In this document: positions 7,253-15,304 of the stretch, in pieces | How positions within the stretch are numbered: the first letter of the stretch is position 1 | How the letters are laid out: every line of letters begins with the position of its first letter | Source: Pseudomonadota bacterium | Lineage (GTDB): Bacteria; Myxococcota_A; UBA796; GCA-2862545 | Reading direction: 5' to 3' | DNA: 35,811 nucleotides | Assembly (NCBI GenBank): GCA_947475315.1 | Contig: CANJMY010000034.1 | Location: 1 to 35,811 of the forward strand | Notes under the pieces: model-generated | Database searches by the model: none | The model's input: the letters and a program-made list of their open reading frames with translations, nothing else | What the model was told of the DNA's origin: nothing | Made by a program: the position numbers and the translations under genes

Positions 7253-7255
7253 CCC

Positions 7256-9559
7256 ATGGGGATCCAGGCAGTCGAAGTCCATGGCTGCCCACACTGCGGG
7301 ACCCCGGTCGAGGGTCCCCAGGGCAGCTTTTGTTGCCACGGGTGTGAGGCGGCCTCGGCGCTGGTCCACTCCGCGGGCCTGGACGCGTGGTACGCCACCC
7401 GCGAGAAGCCAGGCCCCCGCGTGCGGTCGGTCGAGCCGATCGCCTGGTCGCGCGTGCCCCGCACCGAGAACGCAGACGGCACCGTGACCGCGTGCGTCGG
7501 CGTGGACGGCATGACCTGCTCGTCGTGCGTCTGGCTCACCGAGCGCGTGCTTGAGCGCACCCCCGGCGTCACGGACGCCCACGTGTCCTACGCGACCGGT
7601 CGCGCGACGCTGCGCTGGGACCCGGCGGTGGTGGACCTGGACAAGCTCACCGACCGCATCGCGGCGCTAGGCTACCAGCCGCGCCCGACCGGCGACATCG
7701 CCCAGGTCGACCGCGACCTGCTGCTCCGCTTGGGCGTCGCGTCGTTCGGCGCGATGAACGTGATGGGGCACGCGGTCGCGCTGTACGCGGGCTGGTTCGA
7801 CGGCATGGAAGATCGCTTCATCGCGCTGTTCCGTTGGGCCTCGCTCGCGGTCGCCACGCCGGTGGTCCTGTGGTCCGCCACGCCGTTCTTCCGGGGCGCG
7901 TGGCAGGGACTGAAGAACCGGGTGCTGCACATGGATCTGCCGATCGCGCTCGCGGTCGCGCTGCTCTACATCCATGGCGTGTGGGCCACGCTCACGCACC
8001 ACGAGAGCTACCTCGACTCGGTCACCATGCTGGTCGCGCTGCTGCTCACCGGGCGCCTGCTTGAGGCGCGCGGTCGCAAGCGCACGGTGGAGGCGGCGGC
8101 GTCGCTGGCGGCCGTCGTGCCGCGCACGGCGCGTCGCGCGCGCGGCGACACCATCGAGGAGGTCAGCTCTGAGGACTTGGTGCCGGGCGACATCGTGGAC
8201 CTCGGCAGCGGCCAGGAGGTGCCCGCCGACGGCGTGGTGACCACCGGGTCGGCGCTCGTGCGCATGGCCGTGCTCACCGGAGAGTCCCGGCCCATTCGCG
8301 TGGGCGCGGGCGACTCGCTCGTGGCGGGCGCGGTGATCGAGGATGGCGCGGTGCGCATGGGCGTCACCCGCACGGGCGATCGCACGCTCGTGCAGCAGAT
8401 GGCGGCCGACCTGCTGCTCGCGCACGAGGCGCCGCGCACCCCGTCACCCACGGACCGCATCGCGCCGGTCTTCACCGCGGCTACGCTCGGCGTCGCCACG
8501 GCGACGGCGCTGCTGGTGAATCACTTCATGGGCCCCGACGAGGCGCTCCAGCGCACGGTCGCGGTGCTCGTGGTCGCGTGCCCGTGCGCGCTCGCGTTGG
8601 CGGGCCCGCTGGTCGGCGCGTCGGGCCTGGGCGCCGCGGCGCGGCGCGGCCTGCTCGTGCGCAGCGCGGAGACGTTCGAGAACTTGGCGCTCGTCGACAC
8701 CGTCGTGCTCGACAAGACCGGCACCATCACCTGGGGCACGCCTGCGGTGGTGGCGGCGGACGACGCGATGCTGCGCGTCGCGGCCGGCCTGGAGCGCTTC
8801 AGCCGTCACCCGATCGCGTCGGCGATCATCGAGGCGGCGGTGCTGCGCGGCGTCGCCATCCCGGTGGCGGAGGACGTGCAGGAGACGGCCGGCGTCGGTA
8901 TTCGCGGCCGCGTCGACGGCGTGGCCTGGACGCTGCGCCGTGGCGGGCCGGACCGCGTGGCGGTCGAGTCCGAGAATGGGCTGGTCGGCTGGATCGTGCT
9001 CGAAGATCGTCCGCGCGCCGACGCCGCCGAGGACGTCCGCGCGATCGTCGCGACCGGCCGCCAGGTGATCCTGCTCACCGGCGATCACACCGAGGTCGCG
9101 GACCGGGTGGCGCGCGACGTGGGCGTGACCCGCGTGGTGGCTGAGGTCGACCCGCGCGGCAAGGCCGCGTTCGTCGAAGAGCTGCGCGCGCAGGGGCACG
9201 TCGTCCTGTTCGTCGGCGACGGCCTGAACGACGGCCCCGCGCTGGCGGCAGCCGACGTGGGCATCGCCATGGCGTCGGGCGCGGCGAGCAGCGTGCTCGC
9301 GGCAGACGGCATCCTGGCGGGTGAGCGTCTCGCGCCGATCGCCGCCGCGCTCCACACCGCGGGCGTCGTGCACCGCCGTGTGCGCGTGGGCATCGTGCGG
9401 TCGCTGATCTACAACGCGAGCGCCGTCGCGGCGGCGGTGATGGGGCTGGTCAACCCCCTGGTCGCCGCGGTACTCATGCCCTTGTCGAGTGGCCTCGTCA
9501 TCGCCTCCGCCGCCGGGGTGGAGCGAGCCGTGGCCCGCGCCCAGAGGCAGACCCGATGA
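7256..9559 (+). CDS. ccoI: CcoI copper-translocating P1B-type ATPase
   Basis: A 767-residue Cu(I) exporter that supplies copper for cbb3 assembly. An N-terminal Cys-rich segment (CPHCG at 11-15, FCCHGCEAA at 25-33) is typical of CcoI/FixI. An HMA domain with GMTCSSC (Cys88, Cys91) follows. The transport motif is CPC at 442-444, the phosphorylation motif DKTGT begins at Asp486, the SRHPIA motif marks the nucleotide domain, and GDGLNDGPAL marks the hinge. All functional motifs are intact. The ribosome-binding site before the ATG is weak, fitting coupling to the preceding genes. The stop overlaps the ccoS ATG. Confidence 0.95.
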   Translation: MGIQAVEVHGCPHCGTPVEGPQGSFCCHGCEAASALVHSAGLDAWYATREKPGPRVRSVEPIAWSRVPRTENADGTVTACVGVDGMTCSSCVWLTERVLERTPGVTDAHVSYATGRATLRWDPAVVDLDKLTDRIAALGYQPRPTGDIAQVDRDLLLRLGVASFGAMNVMGHAVALYAGWFDGMEDRFIALFRWASLAVATPVVLWSATPFFRGAWQGLKNRVLHMDLPIALAVALLYIHGVWATLTHHESYLDSVTMLVALLLTGRLLEARGRKRTVEAAASLAAVVPRTARRARGDTIEEVSSEDLVPGDIVDLGSGQEVPADGVVTTGSALVRMAVLTGESRPIRVGAGDSLVAGAVIEDGAVRMGVTRTGDRTLVQQMAADLLLAHEAPRTPSPTDRIAPVFTAATLGVATATALLVNHFMGPDEALQRTVAVLVVACPCALALAGPLVGASGLGAAARRGLLVRSAETFENLALVDTVVLDKTGTITWGTPAVVAADDAMLRVAAGLERFSRHPIASAIIEAAVLRGVAIPVAEDVQETAGVGIRGRVDGVAWTLRRGGPDRVAVESENGLVGWIVLEDRPRADAAEDVRAIVATGRQVILLTGDHTEVADRVARDVGVTRVVAEVDPRGKAAFVEELRAQGHVVLFVGDGLNDGPALAAADVGIAMASGAASSVLAADGILAGERLAPIAAALHTAGVVHRRVRVGIVRSLIYNASAVAAAVMGLVNPLVAAVLMPLSSGLVIASAAGVERAVARAQRQTR

Positions 9560-9693
9560 ACGCGCTCATCTTCTTGATCCCGCTCGCGTTGGTCATGGGC
9601 GCGTCGTTCGTGGGCCTGTTCTTCTGGGCCGTGCGCAACGGTCAATACGACGACCTCGACGATCCACCCGAGCGCGTCCTGCACGACCAGTAG
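9556..9693 (+). CDS. ccoS: CcoS cbb3 oxidase maturation protein
   Basis: A 45-residue single-span membrane protein overlapping the ccoI stop by four bases. It carries the CcoS signature FFWAVRNGQYDDLDDPPERV after one helix. CcoS is needed for cofactor insertion into cbb3 oxidase. It is the last gene of the ccoG operon. Confidence 0.93.
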   Translation: MNALIFLIPLALVMGASFVGLFFWAVRNGQYDDLDDPPERVLHDQ

Positions 9694-9804
9694 GTCCGGG
9701 CGCGTGGTCCACGCGGTCGTCACGCGCTCGTCGCGCGAGCGTACGTGTTCCTGACGAGGTGGATCACGCGTTCGCGCTAGACTCGGTGCACCGCCGAGGT
9801 CTGA

Positions 9805-12363
9805 ATGCGCACCCTGATCCCAGTCGTCCTCGCCATCGCCGCCTGCCACCCCAAGGATGACGTCACGGGCGACACCGACGGCCCGCCGATCGCCTGCGAG
9901 GCGGTGGCTCCGGAGGAGCTTCAGCGCTTCCCTGGCCCGCAAGAGGACGGCACCTTCTTGGACCTGGACGGGCGTCAGGCGGTGTCGGCCGGCCCTGCTG
10001 TGGTCGTCGCGGGCTTCCCGGCCGACGTCCTGCTCTCGCCGAGCGGCGCCGTCGCCTACGTCACGACCACCGGTGAGGACGACCGTCACCTGCTGGTGAT
10101 CGACGTCGTGACGATGGCGGTGCTGCAGGACCTCAACCGCGGCACGGCCTTCCACGGCCTCGTGCTCTCGCTCGACGGCGGCACGCTCTACGCGGCGTCC
10201 GGATCGGGCGGCTTGGTGGACGTGTACGACGTGGCGGACGACGGCACGCTCACGCGCACGGGCGGCGTGGACGCCGGCGGCTACACGTCGGGCCTGACGC
10301 TGTCGGAGGACGGCGAGACCCTGTGGACCGGCCTGTGGGTGGAGAAGCAGGTCGCGGAGATCGACACGGCCACGCTCACGGTCACCCGCACGATCGACCT
10401 CGACGTGGGCGCGTGGGACGTGCTGAAGCTGCCGGGGCGGGACGAGCTGTACGCCGCGGACCTGCGCGGCGACGGGCTCGCGGTGGTGGACACGCTGGCG
10501 GGGGCGCAGATCGACGACATCCCGCTGGCGACCTCGCCCGCGGCGTTCGCCGTGAAGCCAGACGCGTCGCGCGTGTGGGTGGCGGTGTCTGGCAGCGACA
10601 CGGTGGTGGGGATCGACCCGACCACGCGTCAGGTGGTGGAGACGGGCAGGGTGGCGGACACCGACTGGGTTGACGCGCTCGGCAACCCGCTCCCCAACAG
10701 CAACGTGAACTCGCTTTGGTACGACGCGCCGAGCAACAAGCTCTACGCGACGCGCGGTGCGGACGCGACGGTGTCCGTCATGGACGCGGACACCCTGGAG
10801 CTGCTCGGAGAGATCCCGACGGGCGCCTACCCCACGGGCGTGGAGATCACGTCGGACGGCAGCACGCTGGTGATCACCGAAGGCAAGGGCGGCGGCACCG
10901 GTCCAAACCAGGGCCAAGGCGCGGGCGGAACCCGCAAGGGCAGCGTGTCCTTCGTCGACCTCACGACGCTCGACCTGGAGACCGCCACGCAGACCGCGCA
11001 CGCGAACTTCTCGCGGCCGATCGACCTGTTCGACTTCACCTGCGATGGCGACTTCCCGATCCCGACCAAGGCCGGTCAAAAGAGCCCGATCGAGCACGTG
11101 ATCCTCATCGTGAAGGAGAACAAGACCTTTGACTGCGTCTACGGCGACCTGCCCGGCGTGAACGGCGATCCGACCAAGGTCCGCTGGCCCAAGGAGCTGA
11201 CGCCCAACCAGCGCGCGCTCTTCCAACAGTTCAACATCGCGGACAACTTCTACGTGCAGGCGGCAGAGTCGGACGAGGGCCACCTGTTCCTCACGCAGGC
11301 CTTCCTCACCGAGTACGCCGAGCGCGCGTGGATGGAGCAGGGGCGCAGCGGCGCGTTCCTGGCCTTCCCGGTGGAGTCCGCGGGCGTGACCGACATCGGC
11401 AACTTCTTCACGCGCGTGCTCGACGAAGGGAAGTCGCTGCGGGTGTACGGCGAGATCACCGGCATGTTCGCGCAGCGCCAGACTGAAGGCGACGGCCCGA
11501 TCGCGTTCTCCGACGTGCTCTACCCGGGCGGGCCGTACTTCAACACCGGCGTGCCGGACGAGGAGAAGGCTGGCTACATCGTCGACAAGATCCGCGGCGG
11601 CGAGCTGGCGGACTTCACCTACGTGGTGCTGCCGAACGACCACACCAGCGGCATCTCGCCCGGCCAGCCCACGCCTGAGTCGATGGTCGCCGACAACGAC
11701 TACGGCCTGGGCCTGATCGTCGACGCGGTGTCGCACTCGCCGTTCTGGCGCTCCACCGCGATCTTCGTCACTGAGGATGATCCCCAGGGCTGTGAGGACC
11801 ACGTCGACGCGCACCGCTCGTCGCTGTTCGTGATCAGCCCTTGGGCCAAGCACGGCGCGTACGTGAGCCACACGCAGTCATCGTTCCTGTCCATCTTCGC
11901 GACCATGGAGCGCATCCTCGACCTGCGGCCGCTCGGCCGCCCCGACGCGGGCGCAGCACCCCTCTACGACCTGTTCCAGCAGACCCCCGACGACACGCCC
12001 TACACCGCGCTGCCGCGCAGCTACCCCGAGGAGCTGGCCCTGACCGGCATGCCTGGCGCCGAGGAGAGCGCGCAGATGGACTTCCGCGGCCCCGACCGCA
12101 ACCCGGACCTGCCCGCGGTGCTCGACGCCTACCGCCTGTGGCGCATGGGCCAGATCGACGAGCCGACGGCCCGCGCGCGCATGAAGGTCGGGCGTGTGCC
12201 GGACCCGGTCCGCTGGGACATGATCGTGGAGGAGGCCGAGGAGGAGGGGACAGCGTTTGAGGTGGACTACCAGCGCTACGTCCGCTGGGCCCACGACCAC
12301 GGCGTCCCGGTGGCGCCGCGCGCGCCAGGGCCGATGCGCCGCGTGGAGCGCGACGACGACTGA
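9805..12363 (+). CDS. Lipoprotein: YncE-like beta-propeller plus phosphoesterase domain
   Basis: 852 residues. The N-terminus is a lipoprotein signal with lipobox Ile-Ala-Ala-Cys (Cys14). Residues about 50-390 are YVTN/YncE-type propeller blades (repeats such as LLVIDVVTMAVLQ, VSVMDADTLELLGEIPTGAYP). Residues about 415-770 are a phosphoesterase/alkaline-phosphatase-superfamily domain with HVILIVKENKTFD, NDHTSGI and the metal-site stretch EDDPQGCEDHVDAHRSS. The pairing is that of 'bifunctional YncE/alkaline phosphatase family' proteins; the substrate is unknown. The ATG is preceded by GAGG. It stands alone: it has its own 111-base upstream gap after ccoS and is convergent with the GH5 gene. 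Its place beside the cbb3 cluster is probably incidental. Confidence 0.85.
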   Translation: MRTLIPVVLAIAACHPKDDVTGDTDGPPIACEAVAPEELQRFPGPQEDGTFLDLDGRQAVSAGPAVVVAGFPADVLLSPSGAVAYVTTTGEDDRHLLVIDVVTMAVLQDLNRGTAFHGLVLSLDGGTLYAASGSGGLVDVYDVADDGTLTRTGGVDAGGYTSGLTLSEDGETLWTGLWVEKQVAEIDTATLTVTRTIDLDVGAWDVLKLPGRDELYAADLRGDGLAVVDTLAGAQIDDIPLATSPAAFAVKPDASRVWVAVSGSDTVVGIDPTTRQVVETGRVADTDWVDALGNPLPNSNVNSLWYDAPSNKLYATRGADATVSVMDADTLELLGEIPTGAYPTGVEITSDGSTLVITEGKGGGTGPNQGQGAGGTRKGSVSFVDLTTLDLETATQTAHANFSRPIDLFDFTCDGDFPIPTKAGQKSPIEHVILIVKENKTFDCVYGDLPGVNGDPTKVRWPKELTPNQRALFQQFNIADNFYVQAAESDEGHLFLTQAFLTEYAERAWMEQGRSGAFLAFPVESAGVTDIGNFFTRVLDEGKSLRVYGEITGMFAQRQTEGDGPIAFSDVLYPGGPYFNTGVPDEEKAGYIVDKIRGGELADFTYVVLPNDHTSGISPGQPTPESMVADNDYGLGLIVDAVSHSPFWRSTAIFVTEDDPQGCEDHVDAHRSSLFVISPWAKHGAYVSHTQSSFLSIFATMERILDLRPLGRPDAGAAPLYDLFQQTPDDTPYTALPRSYPEELALTGMPGAEESAQMDFRGPDRNPDLPAVLDAYRLWRMGQIDEPTARARMKVGRVPDPVRWDMIVEEAEEEGTAFEVDYQRYVRWAHDHGVPVAPRAPGPMRRVERDDD

Positions 12364-12369
12364 GTCGGG

Positions 12370-12419
12370 CGAGGCCTCGCGGCGGGGCCTCGATGGACCC
12401 CGCGCGGTGACGCGCGGGG
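12370..12419. terminator. Two back-to-back GC hairpins between convergent genes
   Basis: The first is CGAGGCC (12370-12376) / GGCCTCG (12386-12392) with a 9-base loop. The second is CCCCGCGC (12398-12405) / GCGCGGGG (12412-12419) with a 6-base loop. They fill the 83-base gap between two converging genes, as bidirectional terminators do, but no T-tract follows. Confidence 0.5.
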
Positions 12420-12446
12420 CGCCAGAGCGCGCGCGGCGGCGTCGCG

Positions 12447-13934
12447 TCAGGGCTTCCGCGTGACGTAGAGCGCGTGCTGCCCGCCGGTCGCGGTCATGGT
12501 GACCTCCAGCACGTCGGCGCGCGTCTGGGACCACGCGAACGACCACGTGCCGTCCAGGTCGGTCGACCTCACGTCGACGCCGTTCGGGTAGTGGCGCGAC
12601 GGCACGTAGATCTCGGTGGGGCCGCTCACGCCGTCGCGGTCGACGAAGGTAAGCGAGAAGGTGCCGGTCGCCGGATCGAGGTGAAAGCCCAGCGGGTCAC
12701 CGGCGACCGCGCGCGGGTAGGTGCGCACGGCGCGGTCCAGGTGCGGCGTCTCCGCCTGCCCGTCGCGCACCCAGAACGGCCAGGTGCCGCCTGGGTCCCA
12801 CGACCAGTACGCCCAGCCCGCCATCATGCGGTCGGACATGGCGAGCACCTCGTCGTCGAAGCGCGCCGCGTCCGTCGCGTCGTGCGCCAGCCCCCACTCT
12901 CCGAGCACCATCGGCATTGGCTGCCGGGCCAGCTCCTCGGTGCGTCGCGCCTCCCAGAACGGGATCGTCGGATCGTCCGAAGGGTACGCGCCCTGTGCCT
13001 CCAGGTCGAACGAGTAGAGGTGCGGCGTGTAGACCAGGCGTGGATCTTCGGGCCGCGGGTCGTCCAGCACGGGCAGGAAGGAGCGGCCGCCGTTGCCTGG
13101 CCCGCCGTAGCGCGACTCGACGAACAGCCACGAGTCGGAGTCCACCTCGCGGATCGCGTGGATCACGCGCTGGTAGAAGGGGCCGAGCTTGTCCTCGTCA
13201 AACGTGCGCGACGTGCCGCCGTCTCCCAGCTCCTCGCGGCCGACGATCTCCGCCAAGTCAAAGTCGCTGCCCGGGTGCGGCTCGTTCATCAGGTCGTAGC
13301 CGATGACGGCAGGGTGATCTTGAAAGCGCTCCGCGAGGTGCGCCCAGAGCGCTGAGTAGTGGTCCTGCAGGTCGGCGTGGTCGCCGTCGGTGTAGGCCCA
13401 GAAGTTGTCGAACGAGCGCTTCACGGCGGGCTGAAAGTAATTGAGCGCCCACGACAGCGTCTGCGCCTCGAACGGCAGGCCGTCGTCGCGGATGGCCCAG
13501 TCCGGCGCGCCGTCCCCCGTGAACTTGGCCGCGTACAGGTCCTGGTGCATGTCGAGCATGACCTTCATGCCGTTCGCGTCGAATTGGTCAAGCCGCGCCT
13601 CGATGCGGTCGAAGTAGGCCTCGTCGTAGACGCCGGGCGTGGGCTCCGCCTGATCCCACAGCACCAGCATCCGGACGAAGTTCAGGCCCCAGTCGTCCGC
13701 CATCATCGCGATCTCGTCGGGCGAGATGTCGAGCTCGCGGCCGGGCGAGCTCTTGGCGTGGCTGTCGACGTTCATGCCGTGGAAGATCAGCGCGCGGCCC
13801 TGGTCGTCGCGGATGAACGGCGCGGACGACGGCGCGGCGTCGGCTGGCGCCTCTGACGGGGTGTCGCGGGCTGTCGGCGGCGCGCACGCGGCGATCCCGG
13901 CCAGCGCGAGGGACAGGAGAGCGGGGATGCGCAA
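12447..13934 (-). CDS. GH5 endoglycoceramidase-like lipoprotein
   Basis: 495 residues with a lipoprotein signal (LLSLALAGIAAC, Cys17) and a glycoside hydrolase family 5 barrel. Motifs seen are LIFHGMNVDSHAK (49-61), LDMHQDLYAAKF (127-138), GYDLMNEPHPG with acid/base Glu218, YTPHLYSFD, and VLGEWGLA with nucleophile Glu346. A beta-sandwich C-terminal domain follows. The HQD segment and overall layout are those of endoglycoceramidase-type GH5 enzymes, which cut glycan from ceramide; other GH5 beta-glycosidase activities are possible. The start is a TTG (13934) with GGAG 6 bases upstream, giving a clean lipoprotein signal. An ATG at 13991 would add an Arg-rich extension. Confidence 0.8.
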   Translation of the reverse strand: MRIPALLSLALAGIAACAPPTARDTPSEAPADAAPSSAPFIRDDQGRALIFHGMNVDSHAKSSPGRELDISPDEIAMMADDWGLNFVRMLVLWDQAEPTPGVYDEAYFDRIEARLDQFDANGMKVMLDMHQDLYAAKFTGDGAPDWAIRDDGLPFEAQTLSWALNYFQPAVKRSFDNFWAYTDGDHADLQDHYSALWAHLAERFQDHPAVIGYDLMNEPHPGSDFDLAEIVGREELGDGGTSRTFDEDKLGPFYQRVIHAIREVDSDSWLFVESRYGGPGNGGRSFLPVLDDPRPEDPRLVYTPHLYSFDLEAQGAYPSDDPTIPFWEARRTEELARQPMPMVLGEWGLAHDATDAARFDDEVLAMSDRMMAGWAYWSWDPGGTWPFWVRDGQAETPHLDRAVRTYPRAVAGDPLGFHLDPATGTFSLTFVDRDGVSGPTEIYVPSRHYPNGVDVRSTDLDGTWSFAWSQTRADVLEVTMTATGGQHALYVTRKP

Positions 13935-14000
13935 GCGGGGCTCCAAGGCACACCCGTCCACTGGCCGCGCGGCGGGCCTTCGGGCACGCATGATTGTGTG

Positions 14001-14030
14001 GCAGGCGGGACCGGCGCCCGGTCCGCCTGC
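14001..14030. repeat. Strong inverted repeat in divergent intergenic region
   Basis: GCAGGCGG-G-ACCGG, a 3-base centre, then CCGGTCCGCCTGC: 13 paired bases per arm with one bulged G. It lies about 65 bases before the GH5 start and 150 before the WYL gene. It could be an operator, a cruciform or an upstream transcript terminator; nothing in the sequence decides. Confidence 0.45.
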
Positions 14031-14103
14031 GCAGGCCGTGTCCCGCGCGCCCAACCGGAGCGCGAATGGGCAGCACCGATCGCGCACGCTTCCTCACCGA
14101 CTG

Positions 14104-14132
14104 CTGCCACCCCGCTGTCAGGAGCGTGGCAG
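14104..14132. promoter_or_regulatory. CTGCCAC/GTGGCAG dyad before the WYL regulator
   Basis: Arms CTGCCAC (14104-14110) and GTGGCAG (14126-14132) are separated by 15 bases, centred about 65 bases before the ATG at 14183. The position suits autoregulation by the adjacent WYL protein, but this is inference only. Confidence 0.3.
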
Positions 14133-14182
14133 GATGTCGGCGACCTGTCTCCCGCTTGGCGCTAAGGCTGGTCGGGGACACC

Positions 14183-15252
14183 ATGGCTCGCAACGACCGC
14201 CTCTTCGCGCTCGCCGCCCTCCTCCGGGGGCACCGCGTCCGCGCGCCGACGAGCTGTCGACGGCGCTGGGGGTGTCGGTCCGCACGCTGTACCGCGACGT
14301 CGCGGCGCTCCGCGCGATGGGCGTGCCGGTCGATGGGGCGGCGGGGGTAGGGTACCGGCTGGCGTCCGAAGGCGACCTGCCGGCGGTCGCGTTCACCGGC
14401 GCTGAGCTGGAGGCGCTGGCGCTGGGGGCGCGGCTGGTCGCGACGTGGGCCGACCCCGATCTTGCGGCCGCCGCGCGCTCCGCGGTCGCGCGCATCGAGG
14501 CCGCGCTGCCGCAGGCGCTGCGGTCGGTGCTGATGGATGTGCCGCTCTACGCGCCGAGCTGGCGCGCCCCGGAGCCGCCCGCGGCGCTGGGCTTGGTGCG
14601 GCAGGCCACGGTCGCCGGGCTCTGGCTGGACGTGGAGTACGTTGACCTGCGCGGCGTGCGGTCGACGCGCCGCGTCCGACCGCTGTCGCTGCACTTCTGG
14701 GGGCAGGTGTGGACCCTCGGCGCGTGGTGCGAGCTGCGCCAGGGCTTCCGGGCGTTCCGCGTCGACCTGATCGAGGCGGCCACCCAGGGCCCGCCGTTCC
14801 CCGTCGAGCCGGGCCGCGGCCGGGAGGACCTGTTCCGTCACTACCTGGCCGACACCGCGCTGAACGGCTTCCTGGTCGCCGCGCGCTGGGCCGACGAGGA
14901 CAACTGGCCCCGCACCGAGGCCGCGTACTTTGGTGCGATGCCGACGCCATTACGCTGGATCCTCCCCGGCCGTCTCCGCGCGGGCGTCCTCAAGATCCTC
15001 GTGGCGCGCGACATCTGGCGGGCCGGCCCGGCCGCCTGCTGGGCCCGCTACGAGCAGCTCCTGGACTCGCTCGACGCCCGCGCCCCGCTGGACGGCTTCT
15101 GGATCGGCCCCAAGCTGGGCGTCGCCGACGTCGCCCTCTTCGCGCAGCTCCACGGGCTCCGCACCCGCGTCACGCCCGGCCAGCGCGCGTCCATCGCCGC
15201 CCGCCCGCGCCTGAGCGCGTGGCTGGACCGGGTGGACGCCGCGACGGCGTAG
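14183..15252 (+). pseudogene. WYL-type regulator fused to GST C-terminal domain, frameshifted
   Basis: The first 15 codons (MARNDRLFALAALLR) read in one frame. The rest of the helix-turn-helix (ADELSTALGVSVRTLYRDVAALRAMG) and everything after it read in another. One base is missing between about 14226 and 14247. A sixth G in the GGGGG run at 14226-14230 would restore the family N-terminus. After the HTH come a WYL-type sensor region (to about codon 215, ending FRAFRVDLIEAA) and a 130-residue stretch. That stretch (AARWADEDNWPRTEAAYFG, LGVADVALFAQLHGL) is a glutathione-S-transferase C-terminal helical domain lacking its thioredoxin half. Either a real frameshift or a homopolymer read error. 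If translated only from a later GTG, the HTH would be damaged. Confidence 0.7.
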
Positions 15253-15272
15253 GGGGCGGGCGTCGTCGGGCA

Positions 15273-15290
15273 GGCGGTCCGAGGACCGCC
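15273..15290. terminator. GC hairpin between convergent genes
   Basis: GGCGGTCC (15273-15280) and GGACCGCC (15283-15290) form a near-perfect hairpin in the 52-base gap between the WYL-GST gene and the convergent pseudokinase gene. There is no T-tract. Confidence 0.5.
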
Positions 15291-15304
15291 GACCCTTCGC
15301 GCGC

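Noticed and set aside
9708-9742. Small inverted repeats after ccoS as a terminator
   Set aside because: Arms of 6-7 bases with very short or weak loops and no T-tract; too common at this GC content.
9409-11871. 820-codon minus-strand open frame
   Set aside because: Antisense shadow of ccoI, ccoS and the YncE/phosphoesterase gene; composition is typical of shadows.
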